Shown: positions 1 through 6,708, numbered from the stretch's first letter. The stretch: 13,007 nucleotides of DNA from Eubacteriales bacterium (GCA_030528965.1 JAUMXS010000031.1:1-13007); one strand, 5' to 3'. The notes: generated by a model from the letters alone, not told the origin. Made by a program: numbers and translations.

Positions 1-393
1 CTGCATGCCGAGCTGGCCAATGGCATAGGCCTCTATTTCCGTCAGATTAAACGTGCTTTCATAGTCGATAAGGAGTCGTCTCTGTTCCTTCTCCAGCTCC
101 TCCAGCTGCTCTGTGAGCGCCAGAGTCGCATCGGAAACACCGATTAGCTGAATATGACCGAGAAGGAAGAATACCAGCAGGATGGCCGCGACCGCAAAAC
201 CCGCGACCGCCATCGGCGCTACCGCATACTGCGGTCTTGTCGCAGGGGTCGTTTTGGTCTGCTCCTCGGTATCCGACGGGGAACCGACCTCGGGCTCAAG
301 ATCCAGCAGTTCTTCATCGTACAGTTCTGGATTGCCGAAATCATAGGCCAGACTTCCGTATACTGCGCCGGACCCGAATCTTACTTCTTCCAT
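1..393 (-). CDS. ftsL: FtsL-like septum formation protein, partial (3' end outside window)
   Basis: Seen: an ATG at 393 preceded by AAGGAG with a 5-base spacer opens a frame of 131 codons that runs off the left edge. The product has an acidic cytoplasmic N-terminus (about residues 1-55), one membrane segment (about 56-79, rich in A, V, L and F), then a short coiled coil (about 86-112, rich in E, L, Q and R). It ends at the edge in NLTEIEAYAIGQLGMQ, which resembles the conserved stretch after the coiled coil in clostridial FtsL-type proteins. Family knowledge: FtsL is a bitopic divisome protein that works with FtsB/DivIC and FtsQ/DivIB to activate septal peptidoglycan synthesis. Context: it starts 22 bases after rsmH, the usual place of ftsL in the dcw cluster. 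The sequence is weakly conserved in this family, so position and topology carry the call. The next gene would be expected to encode a division penicillin-binding protein, but it is not in the window. Confidence 0.8.
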   Translation of the reverse strand, partial: MEEVRFGSGAVYGSLAYDFGNPELYDEELLDLEPEVGSPSDTEEQTKTTPATRPQYAVAPMAVAGFAVAAILLVFFLLGHIQLIGVSDATLALTEQLEELEKEQRRLLIDYESTFNLTEIEAYAIGQLGMQ

Positions 394-415
394 GGTGTCT
401 CCTTAAGGTGTCGCC

Positions 416-1345
416 TTACAGTTTCTCGGCCACGCGGAGCTTCGCCGAGCGTGCACGAGGGTTTTCTTCCAGTTCTTTCTTCGTCGATGTGATGGGTTTG
501 CGGGATACGCTCCGCACCGTCTTCTTAAAACCGCACACACATACGGGCAAATCGCGCGGGCAGGTACATCCGTTTTCCCGCGCTGCAATAGCCCGTTTGA
601 CAATTCTGTCCTCCAGCGAATGGAAGCTGATCACAGCCAGCCGTCCGCCGGGTTTCAGACGGGTCATCGCCACATCCAGCATTTCCTGCACCGCAGCGAG
701 TTCATCATTCACCGCAATACGCAGCGCCTGAAAACTGCGTTGTGCCGGGTGCTGCTTGTCCCGCAGGGCTGCGGCCGGCATGGCACTGCGGATCACATCC
801 ACCAATTCCAGGGTGGTCTCCAACGGCCTCTGCTCTCTTCGGCGCACAATGGCCGCTGCGATACTCGCGGCATATCGCTCTTCTCCGTAATCCCGAAGGA
901 TACGGCAGAGTTTCTCTTCCGGCCAATGGTTGACGACAAACCACGCCGACAGCACCTCGGAAGTATCCATCCGCATATCCAGAGGCGCATCATGCATGTA
1001 ACTGAAACCGCGTTCCGCCTCATCGAGCTGGGGCGAAGACACGCCCAGATCAAACAGCATACCGTCTGCTTCCGAAATCCCCTGCTCATCCAGAATGCGG
1101 CCAAGCTCGCGGAAATTCCCGCGCACAAAACGGATCTTATCCGCATAAGGCGCCAAACGCGCAGAGGCACGCTCTATGGCATAGCCATCCCGGTCGATCG
1201 CGATCAGCGTCCCTGTTGTCAGACGCGCAGCGATCTGCTCGGAATGCCCCCCCATGCCCAGCGTGCCGTCTACATAAACACCATCCGGACGGATGTTCAA
1301 AGCCTCTATACATTCATTCAACAGCACAGGAAGATGCGCAGCCAT
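416..1345 (-). CDS. rsmH: 16S rRNA (cytosine(1402)-N(4))-methyltransferase RsmH (MraW)
   Basis: This SAM-dependent enzyme methylates N4 of C1402 in the 16S rRNA decoding centre. Seen: 309 residues, the usual family length. The opening HLPVLLNECIEAL is typical. The SAM-binding loop DGTLGMGGHS is at about residues 26-35, the family block DLGVSSPQLDEAERGFSY starts near 99, and PLDMRMD follows. The C-terminal region has the conserved SFHSLEDRIVK stretch and a cysteine-containing segment. Start choice: the ATG at 1345 shares one base with the mraZ TGA (TGATG) and has GGAG a few bases upstream. A TTG one codon earlier would add a single residue and is less likely. It is the second gene of the mraZ transcript and is probably translationally coupled to mraZ. 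Confidence 0.96.
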   Translation of the reverse strand: MAAHLPVLLNECIEALNIRPDGVYVDGTLGMGGHSEQIAARLTTGTLIAIDRDGYAIERASARLAPYADKIRFVRGNFRELGRILDEQGISEADGMLFDLGVSSPQLDEAERGFSYMHDAPLDMRMDTSEVLSAWFVVNHWPEEKLCRILRDYGEERYAASIAAAIVRRREQRPLETTLELVDVIRSAMPAAALRDKQHPAQRSFQALRIAVNDELAAVQEMLDVAMTRLKPGGRLAVISFHSLEDRIVKRAIAARENGCTCPRDLPVCVCGFKKTVRSVSRKPITSTKKELEENPRARSAKLRVAEKL

Positions 1346-1761
1346 CAAAACTCCAGCTCCTCCATCACTGCTGCAATATTCTCCGGCGTCATTTCGCTGG
1401 CATGAATCTCAGCCCAGCGTTCACTGTCCCAAAGTTCCGCATGGTTGTTGCAGCCCACAATCGTAACACTCTTCGTCAATTCCGCGTAATCACGCAGATT
1501 CTGCGGGAGAAGCGCCCGTCCCTGGTTGTCCAGTTCGCAGCGCGCCGCAAAAGCAAACAGCGGACGCATCTTCCTCTGTTTGACATACGGCATGGCATTC
1601 ACCTTATCGGAAAAGGTCTGCCAGCTATCCGAGGAATAGGCGGAAAGGCACTTGTCCATCGACAGGGTCACGTAAAACACTCCGCCCAGTTCTTCACGCA
1701 GCCGCGCGGGAATAAAAATACGCCCTTTGGCGTCCAGCGTATGCTGATATTCTCCTGTCAC
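1345..1761 (-). CDS. mraZ: Transcriptional regulator MraZ
   Basis: MraZ is a DNA-binding protein that controls its own dcw operon. Seen: 138 residues with two SpoVT/AbrB-type halves, each carrying the DxxxR signature (D10-AKG-R14 and D78-NQG-R82) and followed by IPARLREEL-like or LPQNLRDYA-like helices. The N-terminal GEYQHTLDAKGR is the canonical opening of the family. The start is a GTG at 1761, with AGGGGG centred about 12 bases upstream. The next ATG codons lie inside the first domain, so GTG is preferred. It is first in the transcript, behind a strong promoter and three phased boxes (1810-1835) that match the known MraZ site type, which indicates autoregulation. rsmH begins at its stop codon. 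MraZ usually forms ring-shaped oligomers that read repeated boxes on DNA. Confidence 0.96.
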   Translation of the reverse strand: MTGEYQHTLDAKGRIFIPARLREELGGVFYVTLSMDKCLSAYSSDSWQTFSDKVNAMPYVKQRKMRPLFAFAARCELDNQGRALLPQNLRDYAELTKSVTIVGCNNHAELWDSERWAEIHASEMTPENIAAVMEELEF

Positions 1762-1809
1762 GGCCAGCGTCCCCCTCTCTCTTTACGCGAAATCTGTGGG
1801 AAATTCAAA

Positions 1810-1835
1810 CACTTTGCACCACTTCTCCCCACTTT
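1810..1835 (-). promoter_or_regulatory. MraZ operator: three 10-base-phased boxes
   Basis: On the minus strand, AAAGTGG, GAAGTGG and AAAGTGT begin at 1835, 1825 and 1815, so the repeat is exactly one helical turn. Established for the family: Mycoplasma MraZ recognises AAAGTG[T/G], and E. coli MraZ reads TGGGN repeats with a 10-base period. The first box begins at the predicted transcription start, 7 bases after the -10 element, so bound MraZ would block the polymerase. The operator function is inference from motif, phasing and position. Confidence 0.85.
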
Positions 1836-1841
1836 GTCCTC

Positions 1842-1870
1842 ATTATAGAAAACTTTTACAAAAAAATCAA
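1842..1870 (-). promoter_or_regulatory. Sigma-A-type promoter of the mraZ (dcw) operon
   Basis: Seen on the minus strand: TTGATT (1870-1865), a 17-base spacer and a perfect TATAAT (1847-1842), with an A at 1835 as the likely start. AT-rich sequence upstream (about 1871-1920) could act as an UP element. The predicted 5' leader of mraZ is about 74 bases. It lies just downstream of the terminator of the preceding transcript. Confidence 0.88.
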
Positions 1871-1956
1871 GGGGAATTTTTCCTCATTTTCCAATTCCTT
1901 TTCCGTTTTTTCCTCACGCCGCAGCTTTTGTTCTCATATATTCGGGAAAATGGCAA

Positions 1957-1997
1957 CAAAAAAAGCCTGTGACCCAACATGTAGGCCACAGGCTTTT
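1957..1997 (-). terminator. Rho-independent terminator of the coaD-side operon
   Basis: A perfect 11-base-pair stem (AAAAGCCTGTG at 1997-1987 pairing with CACAGGCTTTT at 1971-1961, minus-strand reading) has a 15-base loop and runs straight into TTTTTTTGTT. It begins 11 bases after the stop codon of the coiled-coil gene and separates that operon from the mraZ promoter. In the plus direction the U-tract is poor, so it is probably one-directional. Confidence 0.92.
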
Positions 1998-2007
1998 GTA
2001 AAAACTT

Positions 2008-2523
2008 TTATTCTTCGCTCATTTCCTCCGCAGAGATCGTCTCGATCTGCTGCGGGGCTTGGGTCCCGGCTGCACGGAAACGGGCACGAGACTGCCGCAC
2101 TTCCTCCAGAGCAGCCGTGACGGCTTCTTCCGTCCGGCGGAGAGCATCGTCCACATACTCGTTGGCAACGCGGCGCAGCTCACGGGACTTGGTCTCCGCG
2201 GTGGAGACGAGTTCATGACTGCGGGCATGCGCAGCCCGGACGATCTCCTGTTCCTCGATGAGATGACGAGCCTGTTCTTCCGCCGTGCGGCGAATGGACT
2301 CTGCCTCTCTCTTGGCGCTGCCGACAAATTCATCGCGCGCCGCGACAAGCCGCTTTGCCTCAGCCAATTCAACAGGAAGCTGACTTTTCAGCTCATCCAG
2401 CAGACCCAGCGCCTTATCCCGTTCAATAATGCATTTCTCATTTCCGAGAGGAACGCCCCACGCTTCCGTAACCATAGTGTAGAGCATTTCAATCAGTTCA
2501 AGGACTTCCTTTTCCTTATCCAT
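2008..2523 (-). CDS. Conserved coiled-coil protein of unknown function, encoded after coaD
   Basis: Seen: 171 residues, highly charged, with no signal peptide or membrane segment. Residues 1-28 form a short ordered head (KEVLELIEMLYTMVTEAW). From about residue 30 to 155 there is a long coiled coil rich in A, E, R and K with heptad-like spacing, and the tail is acidic and Gln-rich. It resembles a clostridial family usually found next to coaD and loosely annotated as ATPase or as similar to ATP synthase subunit B/H. I see no Walker motif, so that label is probably a coiled-coil artefact. DivIVA-like proteins share the low-complexity helix, but the DivIVA N-terminal motif is absent. AGGAGG overlaps the coaD stop and lies about 12 bases before the ATG, a long spacing. 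It is the last gene before a strong terminator. Function unknown; a scaffold role is only a guess. Confidence 0.8.
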   Translation of the reverse strand: MDKEKEVLELIEMLYTMVTEAWGVPLGNEKCIIERDKALGLLDELKSQLPVELAEAKRLVAARDEFVGSAKREAESIRRTAEEQARHLIEEQEIVRAAHARSHELVSTAETKSRELRRVANEYVDDALRRTEEAVTAALEEVRQSRARFRAAGTQAPQQIETISAEEMSEE

Positions 2524-2532
2524 CTGCTTCTG

Positions 2533-3018
2533 CTACCTCCTGTTTTTTGACCTTTCCTCGACATCCGTTAAAATTTCACAAGGAACAAATTCCGAGATAT
2601 CGGCGCCATATAGTGCCATATCCTTGACGGCCGATGAACTCAGGTAAGAATACTTTTCACTGGCGGCAAGGAACACCGTCTCCAGTTTGGGAGACATTTT
2701 TTTATTGATCATCGACATCTGAAATTCATATTCAAAATCCGAGAGTGCCCGCAGTCCGCGAACGATCACCGGTTCTTCATACCGGGCGGCATAAGCGACA
2801 AGCAATCCGTCCCAGCTGTCGACGCTGACGTTTCCAAAGCGCCCGACGACCCGCTCGATCTGATTCATGCGTTCCTCCAATGTGAACATAGGGGTTTTGG
2901 CCACATTGGTCATAACGCATACGATCACATGGTCAAACACTTTGGCTGCGCGTCGTATGATATTCAGATGGCCCAGAGTGATCGGATCAAAGCTGCCCGG
3001 ATAGATAGCTGTTTTCAT
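2533..3018 (-). CDS. coaD: Phosphopantetheine adenylyltransferase CoaD
   Basis: CoaD transfers AMP from ATP to 4'-phosphopantetheine, the penultimate step of coenzyme A synthesis, in the cytoplasm. Seen: 161 residues, the normal length for this hexameric nucleotidyltransferase. The N-terminal YPGSFDPITLGH carries the TxGH motif (T14, H17). K41 is the likely substrate-binding lysine, RGLR is at 87-90, and the C-terminal nucleotide loop SSSAVK is at 127-132, where Lys replaces the Arg found in many relatives (E. coli also has Lys here). Its ATG overlaps the rsmD TGA as ATGA, and AAGGA lies 7 bases upstream. The rsmD-coaD pair is widespread in bacteria. All catalytic motifs are present, so an active enzyme is expected. 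Confidence 0.97.
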   Translation of the reverse strand: MKTAIYPGSFDPITLGHLNIIRRAAKVFDHVIVCVMTNVAKTPMFTLEERMNQIERVVGRFGNVSVDSWDGLLVAYAARYEEPVIVRGLRALSDFEYEFQMSMINKKMSPKLETVFLAASEKYSYLSSSAVKDMALYGADISEFVPCEILTDVEERSKNRR

Positions 3019-3548
3019 GAATTAGTCCTTCTGAAGACGGTCAAAACAATTTTCCCATACCGATAGGATCTCGGATTCTCATAGATCTCCGGCAGGGTCT
3101 GTTCCTGTCCGGTCTCACAAACTATTATACCACCTTCCGACAGGATGTCAAATGCTTTGATGCTTTCCAACGCTTTTCCCGCCAGATCGCTGTGGTAAGG
3201 AGGATCGATGAAAATCAGGTCAAACCGGCCGCCGCGGCGCAGATAATCCAGCGAGTCACCGGCAACGATCCTGCCGCCCTGCAGCTTGGAAATAGCCAGA
3301 TTTTCCCGAATGAGCGCCTGTGCCGTCCGGTCCGCATCCACGAAAACGCACTCTGCCGCACCGCGGCTGAGCGCCTCAATGCCGAGCTGTCCGGTACCGG
3401 CAAACAGATCGAGCACGCGCCGTCCTTCAATGTCAAACTGGATAATATTGAACAAAGCCTCTTTGACCTGGTCTGTAGTGGGACGAATGTCTGAGCCTAC
3501 CGGTTCCCGAAGTCTGCGGCCTCTCGCCGCGCCTGTTATGACTCGCAT
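3015..3548 (-). CDS. rsmD: 16S rRNA (guanine(966)-N(2))-methyltransferase RsmD
   Basis: RsmD methylates N2 of G966 in 16S rRNA using SAM. Seen: 177 residues with the family opening MRVITGAARGRRL, then IRPTTDQVKEALFN. The SAM motif LDLFAGTGQLG ends at residue 56, an acidic residue pair (VDAD) follows the next strand, and the catalytic DPPY is at 115-118. Start choice: the ATG at 3548 has a near-ideal AAGGAGG 7 bases upstream and matches the family N-terminus. An in-frame extension to 3590 would add 14 residues translated from the uvrC end and is rejected. The first 13 bases overlap the uvrC 3' end, and its stop overlaps the coaD start by 4 bases, so translation is probably coupled across all three genes. 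Confidence 0.96.
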   Translation of the reverse strand: MRVITGAARGRRLREPVGSDIRPTTDQVKEALFNIIQFDIEGRRVLDLFAGTGQLGIEALSRGAAECVFVDADRTAQALIRENLAISKLQGGRIVAGDSLDYLRRGGRFDLIFIDPPYHSDLAGKALESIKAFDILSEGGIIVCETGQEQTLPEIYENPRSYRYGKIVLTVFRRTNS

Positions 3549-5377
3549 GAGTTTTCCTCCTTTGTTTTCTCTCCGTGAAAATGAATCCAAACAGCTCGGG
3601 CAACATTCTTCGGAACGACAGCCGCGAGTTCCTCCTCTGTGACCTCACGCATCGCTTTTACCGAGCCGAAATGCTGAAGAAGCGCTTTACGGCGTTTCTC
3701 ACCCACACCGGGAATATCGTCAAGCGCAGAACCGATCAGCTCTTTCCGCAGGGAACGGTGATATTCGATCGCGAAACGGTGTGTTTCCTCCTGAATGGTC
3801 CCGATAAGGGCAAAAGCCGCCGGGTTGCTGTCCAGTCCGATCTCCCTGTCATCCGGCGCAGCCAGTGCGCGCGTACGGTGCCGGTCATCTTTCACCATAC
3901 CGAACACCGGGATCGTCAGTTCCAATTCCTGCAGGACCTGCCGCGCCACACGGGCATGTGCCGAACCTCCGTCGATCAGCAGCAGCTGAGGCAGCGTACC
4001 AAAAGCCGCATCCCCGTCCAAATAGCGGCGGAAACGACGCAGGAGCACTTCGCGCATCGCGCCGTAATCATCCTGTCCGTGATTTTCTTTCACACGGAAT
4101 TTCCTGTAATCCCGTTTCAGGGGGCGGCCGCCGACAAACACCGTCATCGACGCCACGACCCCAAAGTCACCTGTGTTCGACACGTCAAAAGCTTCCATGC
4201 GCTGTGGCAGTTCATTCAAAGCCAGCGCTTTCTGCAGCCATTCCAGCGTCTTCTGCCGGCGCTGGGCGGAAGTGGTAACACGCAGGATCTCCTCTCCCGC
4301 ATTGCGTTCCGCCGCCTCGATCAGCCGGCGGCGCTCTCCCCTCCTGGGAATTTCCAAACGAACCTTATGCCCTGCCTGCTCGGAAATAAACCGTTCCAGC
4401 ATTTCCCGGTCCTCCGGTTCGAGCGGCAGCAATATCACCTTCGGCCACGCGCCGCGGTCGGCATAATACTGACGCAGAAAATCGGATACGGCCTCCGCGT
4501 CATCTTCCAGCGGCTCGTCCAAAAGATTGTAATCCTTCCCCGCGAGGTCTCCGTCCGTATAATGCAGAACGGAAAAACAGCTTTTCGCTCCGCGGACAAA
4601 ACCCAGCACGTCCGTGTCCGCATATACAGCGGCGATCACGCGCTGTTTCTGATCCAGGGCAGACAATGCACGCAGGCGATCCCGCAGCTCGGCCGCCTGC
4701 TCAAACCGCAGCTCCTCCGCAGCTTCCTGCATCCTGTGTTCCAGATCACGCAGCAGTTCTTTGCTGCGTCCCTCCAAAATCATCACAGCCTGTTCGATCC
4801 GATGCTGATAATCCTCTTTTGTCGTATCCGTCTGGCACCATCCGCAGCACACACCCATGTGATGATTCAGGCATGGCCGGTCCTTTCCCCGATCCCGGGG
4901 AAACTTTCGTCCGCAGGTGGGAAGTTTCAGCATCTTGGCCAGCGTATCGAGTATTTCAAAAGTCTGGCTCCGGCCGCAGAACGGGCCGAAATACCGCGCC
5001 CCGTCATCTGCAATACGGTTTGTCAGCGAAAACCGCGGCCATTCGCTCCGATCCATCCGCACGAAGGGATATCCCTTGTCATCCCTGAGCAGAATGTTGT
5101 AATGCGGCTGATGACGCTTGATCAGAGAGTTTTCCAGTACAAGCGCCTCAAACTCAGTGGACGCCACAATAACGTCAAAATCCGCGACCTTGTCCACCAT
5201 GGCAGCAACTTTCGGCAGATGGCTCCCGTGAAAATAGCTGCTGACACGGTTTTTGAGCGCTTTGGCCTTTCCGACATATATGACCTCTTCCCGGTTGTCC
5301 TTCATCAGATACACGCCGGGCAAAAGCGGGAGCTTATTGGCTTTGTCCCGCAGGATGCGTAGCTTTTCTTGCGTCAT
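3536..5377 (-). CDS. uvrC: Excinuclease ABC subunit C (UvrC)
   Basis: UvrC makes both incisions beside bulky DNA lesions after loading by UvrA and UvrB. Seen: 613 residues with the full domain order. The N-terminal GIY-YIG nuclease has LPGVYLMKD at about 19-27, YVGKAKALKNRVSSYF at about 34-49 and E82. Cysteines C155, C169, C177/178 and C181 match the Fe-S or metal-binding set. A UVR helix pair (about residues 200-245) would contact UvrB. The RNase H-like 3'-side... 5'-incision nuclease contains EAFDVSN and LLIDGG. A C-terminal tandem HhH region includes DDIPGVGEKRRKALLQHFGS. The ATG at 5377 gives the usual short lead before LPxLPGVY, but its Shine-Dalgarno is weak (GGATGG, 7 bases away). The gene starts 44 bases inside the upstream transporter gene, so coupling to that gene may supply ribosomes. 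Its end overlaps rsmD by 13 bases. uvrA and uvrB are not in the window. Confidence 0.97.
   Translation of the reverse strand: MTQEKLRILRDKANKLPLLPGVYLMKDNREEVIYVGKAKALKNRVSSYFHGSHLPKVAAMVDKVADFDVIVASTEFEALVLENSLIKRHQPHYNILLRDDKGYPFVRMDRSEWPRFSLTNRIADDGARYFGPFCGRSQTFEILDTLAKMLKLPTCGRKFPRDRGKDRPCLNHHMGVCCGWCQTDTTKEDYQHRIEQAVMILEGRSKELLRDLEHRMQEAAEELRFEQAAELRDRLRALSALDQKQRVIAAVYADTDVLGFVRGAKSCFSVLHYTDGDLAGKDYNLLDEPLEDDAEAVSDFLRQYYADRGAWPKVILLPLEPEDREMLERFISEQAGHKVRLEIPRRGERRRLIEAAERNAGEEILRVTTSAQRRQKTLEWLQKALALNELPQRMEAFDVSNTGDFGVVASMTVFVGGRPLKRDYRKFRVKENHGQDDYGAMREVLLRRFRRYLDGDAAFGTLPQLLLIDGGSAHARVARQVLQELELTIPVFGMVKDDRHRTRALAAPDDREIGLDSNPAAFALIGTIQEETHRFAIEYHRSLRKELIGSALDDIPGVGEKRRKALLQHFGSVKAMREVTEEELAAVVPKNVARAVWIHFHGEKTKEENSCES
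3556..3562 (-). promoter_or_regulatory. Ribosome binding site that sets the rsmD start
   Basis: AAGGAGG on the minus strand, 7 bases before the ATG at 3548, inside the uvrC coding end. It decides in favour of the shorter RsmD. Confidence 0.9.
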
Positions 5378-6197
5378 AGATGCACCATCCAGTTACTGTC
5401 ACGATGATGACTGCGGCTCCGATGAGGGCCGGCAATCCCGGTGTCTCTCCGTCAAACAAAAACACCCACAAAGGGTTCAAAAGCGGTTCCACAGCGCTCA
5501 GCAGTGAGCAGGCCAGCGGCGGACAATGCTCCGACGCCTTGGCCAGCAGGATATATGGAATGCCAAGCTGAACAACGCCCAGAATCAGTGTGTACACCAC
5601 AGGCCGCGGCAATACCTCAGGCGGATCCAAAATCAGAAACGGGATCGTCAAAACGGCGCAGAGCAGATCGCCCAAAAGGATCGCGCTCATTCTGTCGGCA
5701 CCGTGTCCTCCGCCCATCTGCATAAACATGGCCGCAAAAGCCATACCGGACCCCAGCGCGATCACATTGCCCAACATACGTCCCGGTGTGACCTGATCCA
5801 GAAAAAACAGGGAAACACCGCCCATAACCAGCGCGACCGCCGCGACATCCGCGCGTGAGAAGTGCTTTTTCAGGAACAGCACCGAAAAGATCATAATGAA
5901 CACCGGTGCCGTAAACTGCAGTACGATGGCATTGGCAGCTGTCGTAAGCTTGTTGGCGATCACGAACAGCGTCATAGTCAAACAGAGGGCGACCCCGCCG
6001 CCCACACTTTGGCGGTTCAGCCGGAAAGACATTCTCCGGGCACGCATATAAGCCACACAGACCAGTCCTGCGATCAGGCTCCGGCTTCCGGATATCACGA
6101 ACGCATTCCATGGAATGGCTTTAATAAACACACCTGCCAAGCTCCAGAGCGACGCACACAGCAGCATCTGGAAAATGGCCTTATTCTTTTGAGTCAT
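5334..6197 (-). CDS. DMT-superfamily permease with two EamA domains
   Basis: Seen: 287 residues, mostly hydrophobic, compatible with ten membrane helices in two EamA repeats (about 8-135 and 141-275). Typical landmarks are SLWSLAGVFIK near the start, LQFTAPVF at the end of helix 4 in repeat one, and the matching SAVEPLLNPLWVFLFDGE in repeat two. Family knowledge: EamA proteins are mainly exporters of amino acids, metabolites or nucleotide derivatives in the inner membrane. The substrate cannot be read from the sequence. Start choice: the ATG at 6197 has AAGGAG 10 bases upstream and puts helix 1 close to the N-terminus. An 18-codon extension to 6251 would run through a hairpin region and lacks this site. 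The 3' end overlaps uvrC by 44 bases. No DNA-repair role is implied by the linkage. Confidence 0.93.
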   Translation of the reverse strand: MTQKNKAIFQMLLCASLWSLAGVFIKAIPWNAFVISGSRSLIAGLVCVAYMRARRMSFRLNRQSVGGGVALCLTMTLFVIANKLTTAANAIVLQFTAPVFIMIFSVLFLKKHFSRADVAAVALVMGGVSLFFLDQVTPGRMLGNVIALGSGMAFAAMFMQMGGGHGADRMSAILLGDLLCAVLTIPFLILDPPEVLPRPVVYTLILGVVQLGIPYILLAKASEHCPPLACSLLSAVEPLLNPLWVFLFDGETPGLPALIGAAVIIVTVTGWCIYDARKATHPAGQSQ

Positions 6198-6207
6198 GAT
6201 ACGAGTT

Positions 6208-6213
6208 CTCCTT
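6208..6213 (-). promoter_or_regulatory. Ribosome binding site that sets the EamA permease start
   Basis: AAGGAG on the minus strand, 10 bases before the ATG at 6197. It supports the 287-residue product over the longer open frame. Confidence 0.75.
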
Positions 6214-6228
6214 CCGCATATCCACGCA

Positions 6229-6249
6229 GAAAAGCCGGAAATTCCCGGC
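6229..6249 (-). other. Second hairpin between HPr and the permease gene
   Basis: On the minus strand GCCGGGAATTTCCGGC is an 8-pair near-palindrome (one G-T wobble) followed by TTTTC. It lies about 18 bases after the HPr terminator and about 32 bases before the permease start. It could be a weak back-up terminator, an operator for a dimeric regulator, or chance. There is no direct evidence of function. Confidence 0.45.
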
Positions 6250-6261
6250 AAAGAGATATAA

Positions 6262-6290
6262 CAAAAGGGCGTGCAGAAAGCACGCCCCTT
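6262..6290 (-). terminator. Intrinsic terminator after the HPr gene
   Basis: On the minus strand GGGCGTGC (6287-6280) pairs with GCACGCCC (6274-6267) around a 5-base TTTCT loop. TTTTGTT follows. The stem is 8 pairs and GC-rich, and it begins about 15 bases after the HPr stop codon. The T-tract is short but adequate. Confidence 0.82.
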
Positions 6291-6304
6291 ATTATCTTGT
6301 CCGC

Positions 6305-6568
6305 TTACTCGGTAAAATTGGAATCGATGAGAGCAGCCAGCGTAGCAACGGCTTCATCCTCGTCAGCGCCATCGGCAATAATGCTGATTCGGGTCCCCTT
6401 CACGATTCCCAGCGAAAGGACGCCAAGCAGGCTCTTCGCGTTCGCTCTTCGTTCATCCTTCTCGACCCAAATGCTGCTTTTGAACTCATTGGACTTCTGG
6501 ATGAAGAAAGTCGCAGGCCGGGCGTGCAGCCCCACCTGATTACTGATGACTACCTCTTTGACAACCAT
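6305..6568 (-). CDS. ptsH: HPr-family phosphocarrier protein
   Basis: HPr carries phosphate from enzyme I to PTS permeases and, in Firmicutes, is a regulator when phosphorylated on Ser46. Seen: 87 residues, the standard length. The catalytic site GLHARPA puts the phosphorylatable histidine at H15 with R17 beside it. The regulatory site NAKSLLGVLSLG puts Ser at position 46. Both residues are present, which argues against Crh, where His15 is replaced. AAAGGAG lies 8 bases before the ATG. It has its own promoter (6624-6652) and terminator, and no enzyme I or other PTS gene is adjacent. It may therefore be the general HPr or a stand-alone paralogue used mainly for regulation. HPr kinase is not in the window. 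Confidence 0.93.
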   Translation of the reverse strand: MVVKEVVISNQVGLHARPATFFIQKSNEFKSSIWVEKDERRANAKSLLGVLSLGIVKGTRISIIADGADEDEAVATLAALIDSNFTE

Positions 6569-6623
6569 TGCCGCTGCTCCTTTTTCAAATTCCCATTTTA
6601 GAAAAACCTACTTTATGCATTGA

Positions 6624-6652
6624 ATTCTATCAAATCCAATGCAAAGCGTCAA
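6624..6652 (-). promoter_or_regulatory. Sigma-A-type promoter of the HPr gene
   Basis: Minus strand: TTGACG (6652-6647), a spacer of exactly 17 bases and TAGAAT (6629-6624). It sits in an AT-rich gap between mutS2 and the HPr gene, leaving a leader of about 50 bases. It fits the vegetative consensus at 5 of 6 bases in each element. Confidence 0.85.
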
Positions 6653-6708
6653 CCATTTTCCGCCTTTTTGGATTTTTGCACAGCGTTATCAGGGGTTCTT
6701 GCAGGCTT

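Noticed and set aside
3575-5362. Plus-strand open frame of 595 codons opposite uvrC
   Set aside because: It is antiparallel to a complete UvrC with all catalytic motifs. Its product is rich in His, Arg, Gln and Pro with no recognisable domain, as expected for the complement of a GC-rich gene that rarely uses TTA, CTA and TCA codons.
6198-6251. 18-codon N-terminal extension of the EamA permease
   Set aside because: It includes the near-palindrome and the AAGGAG site of the downstream ATG, and would put polar residues before helix 1.
6305-6568. Crh rather than HPr
   Set aside because: Crh lacks the catalytic histidine, but H15 is present here in GLHARPA.
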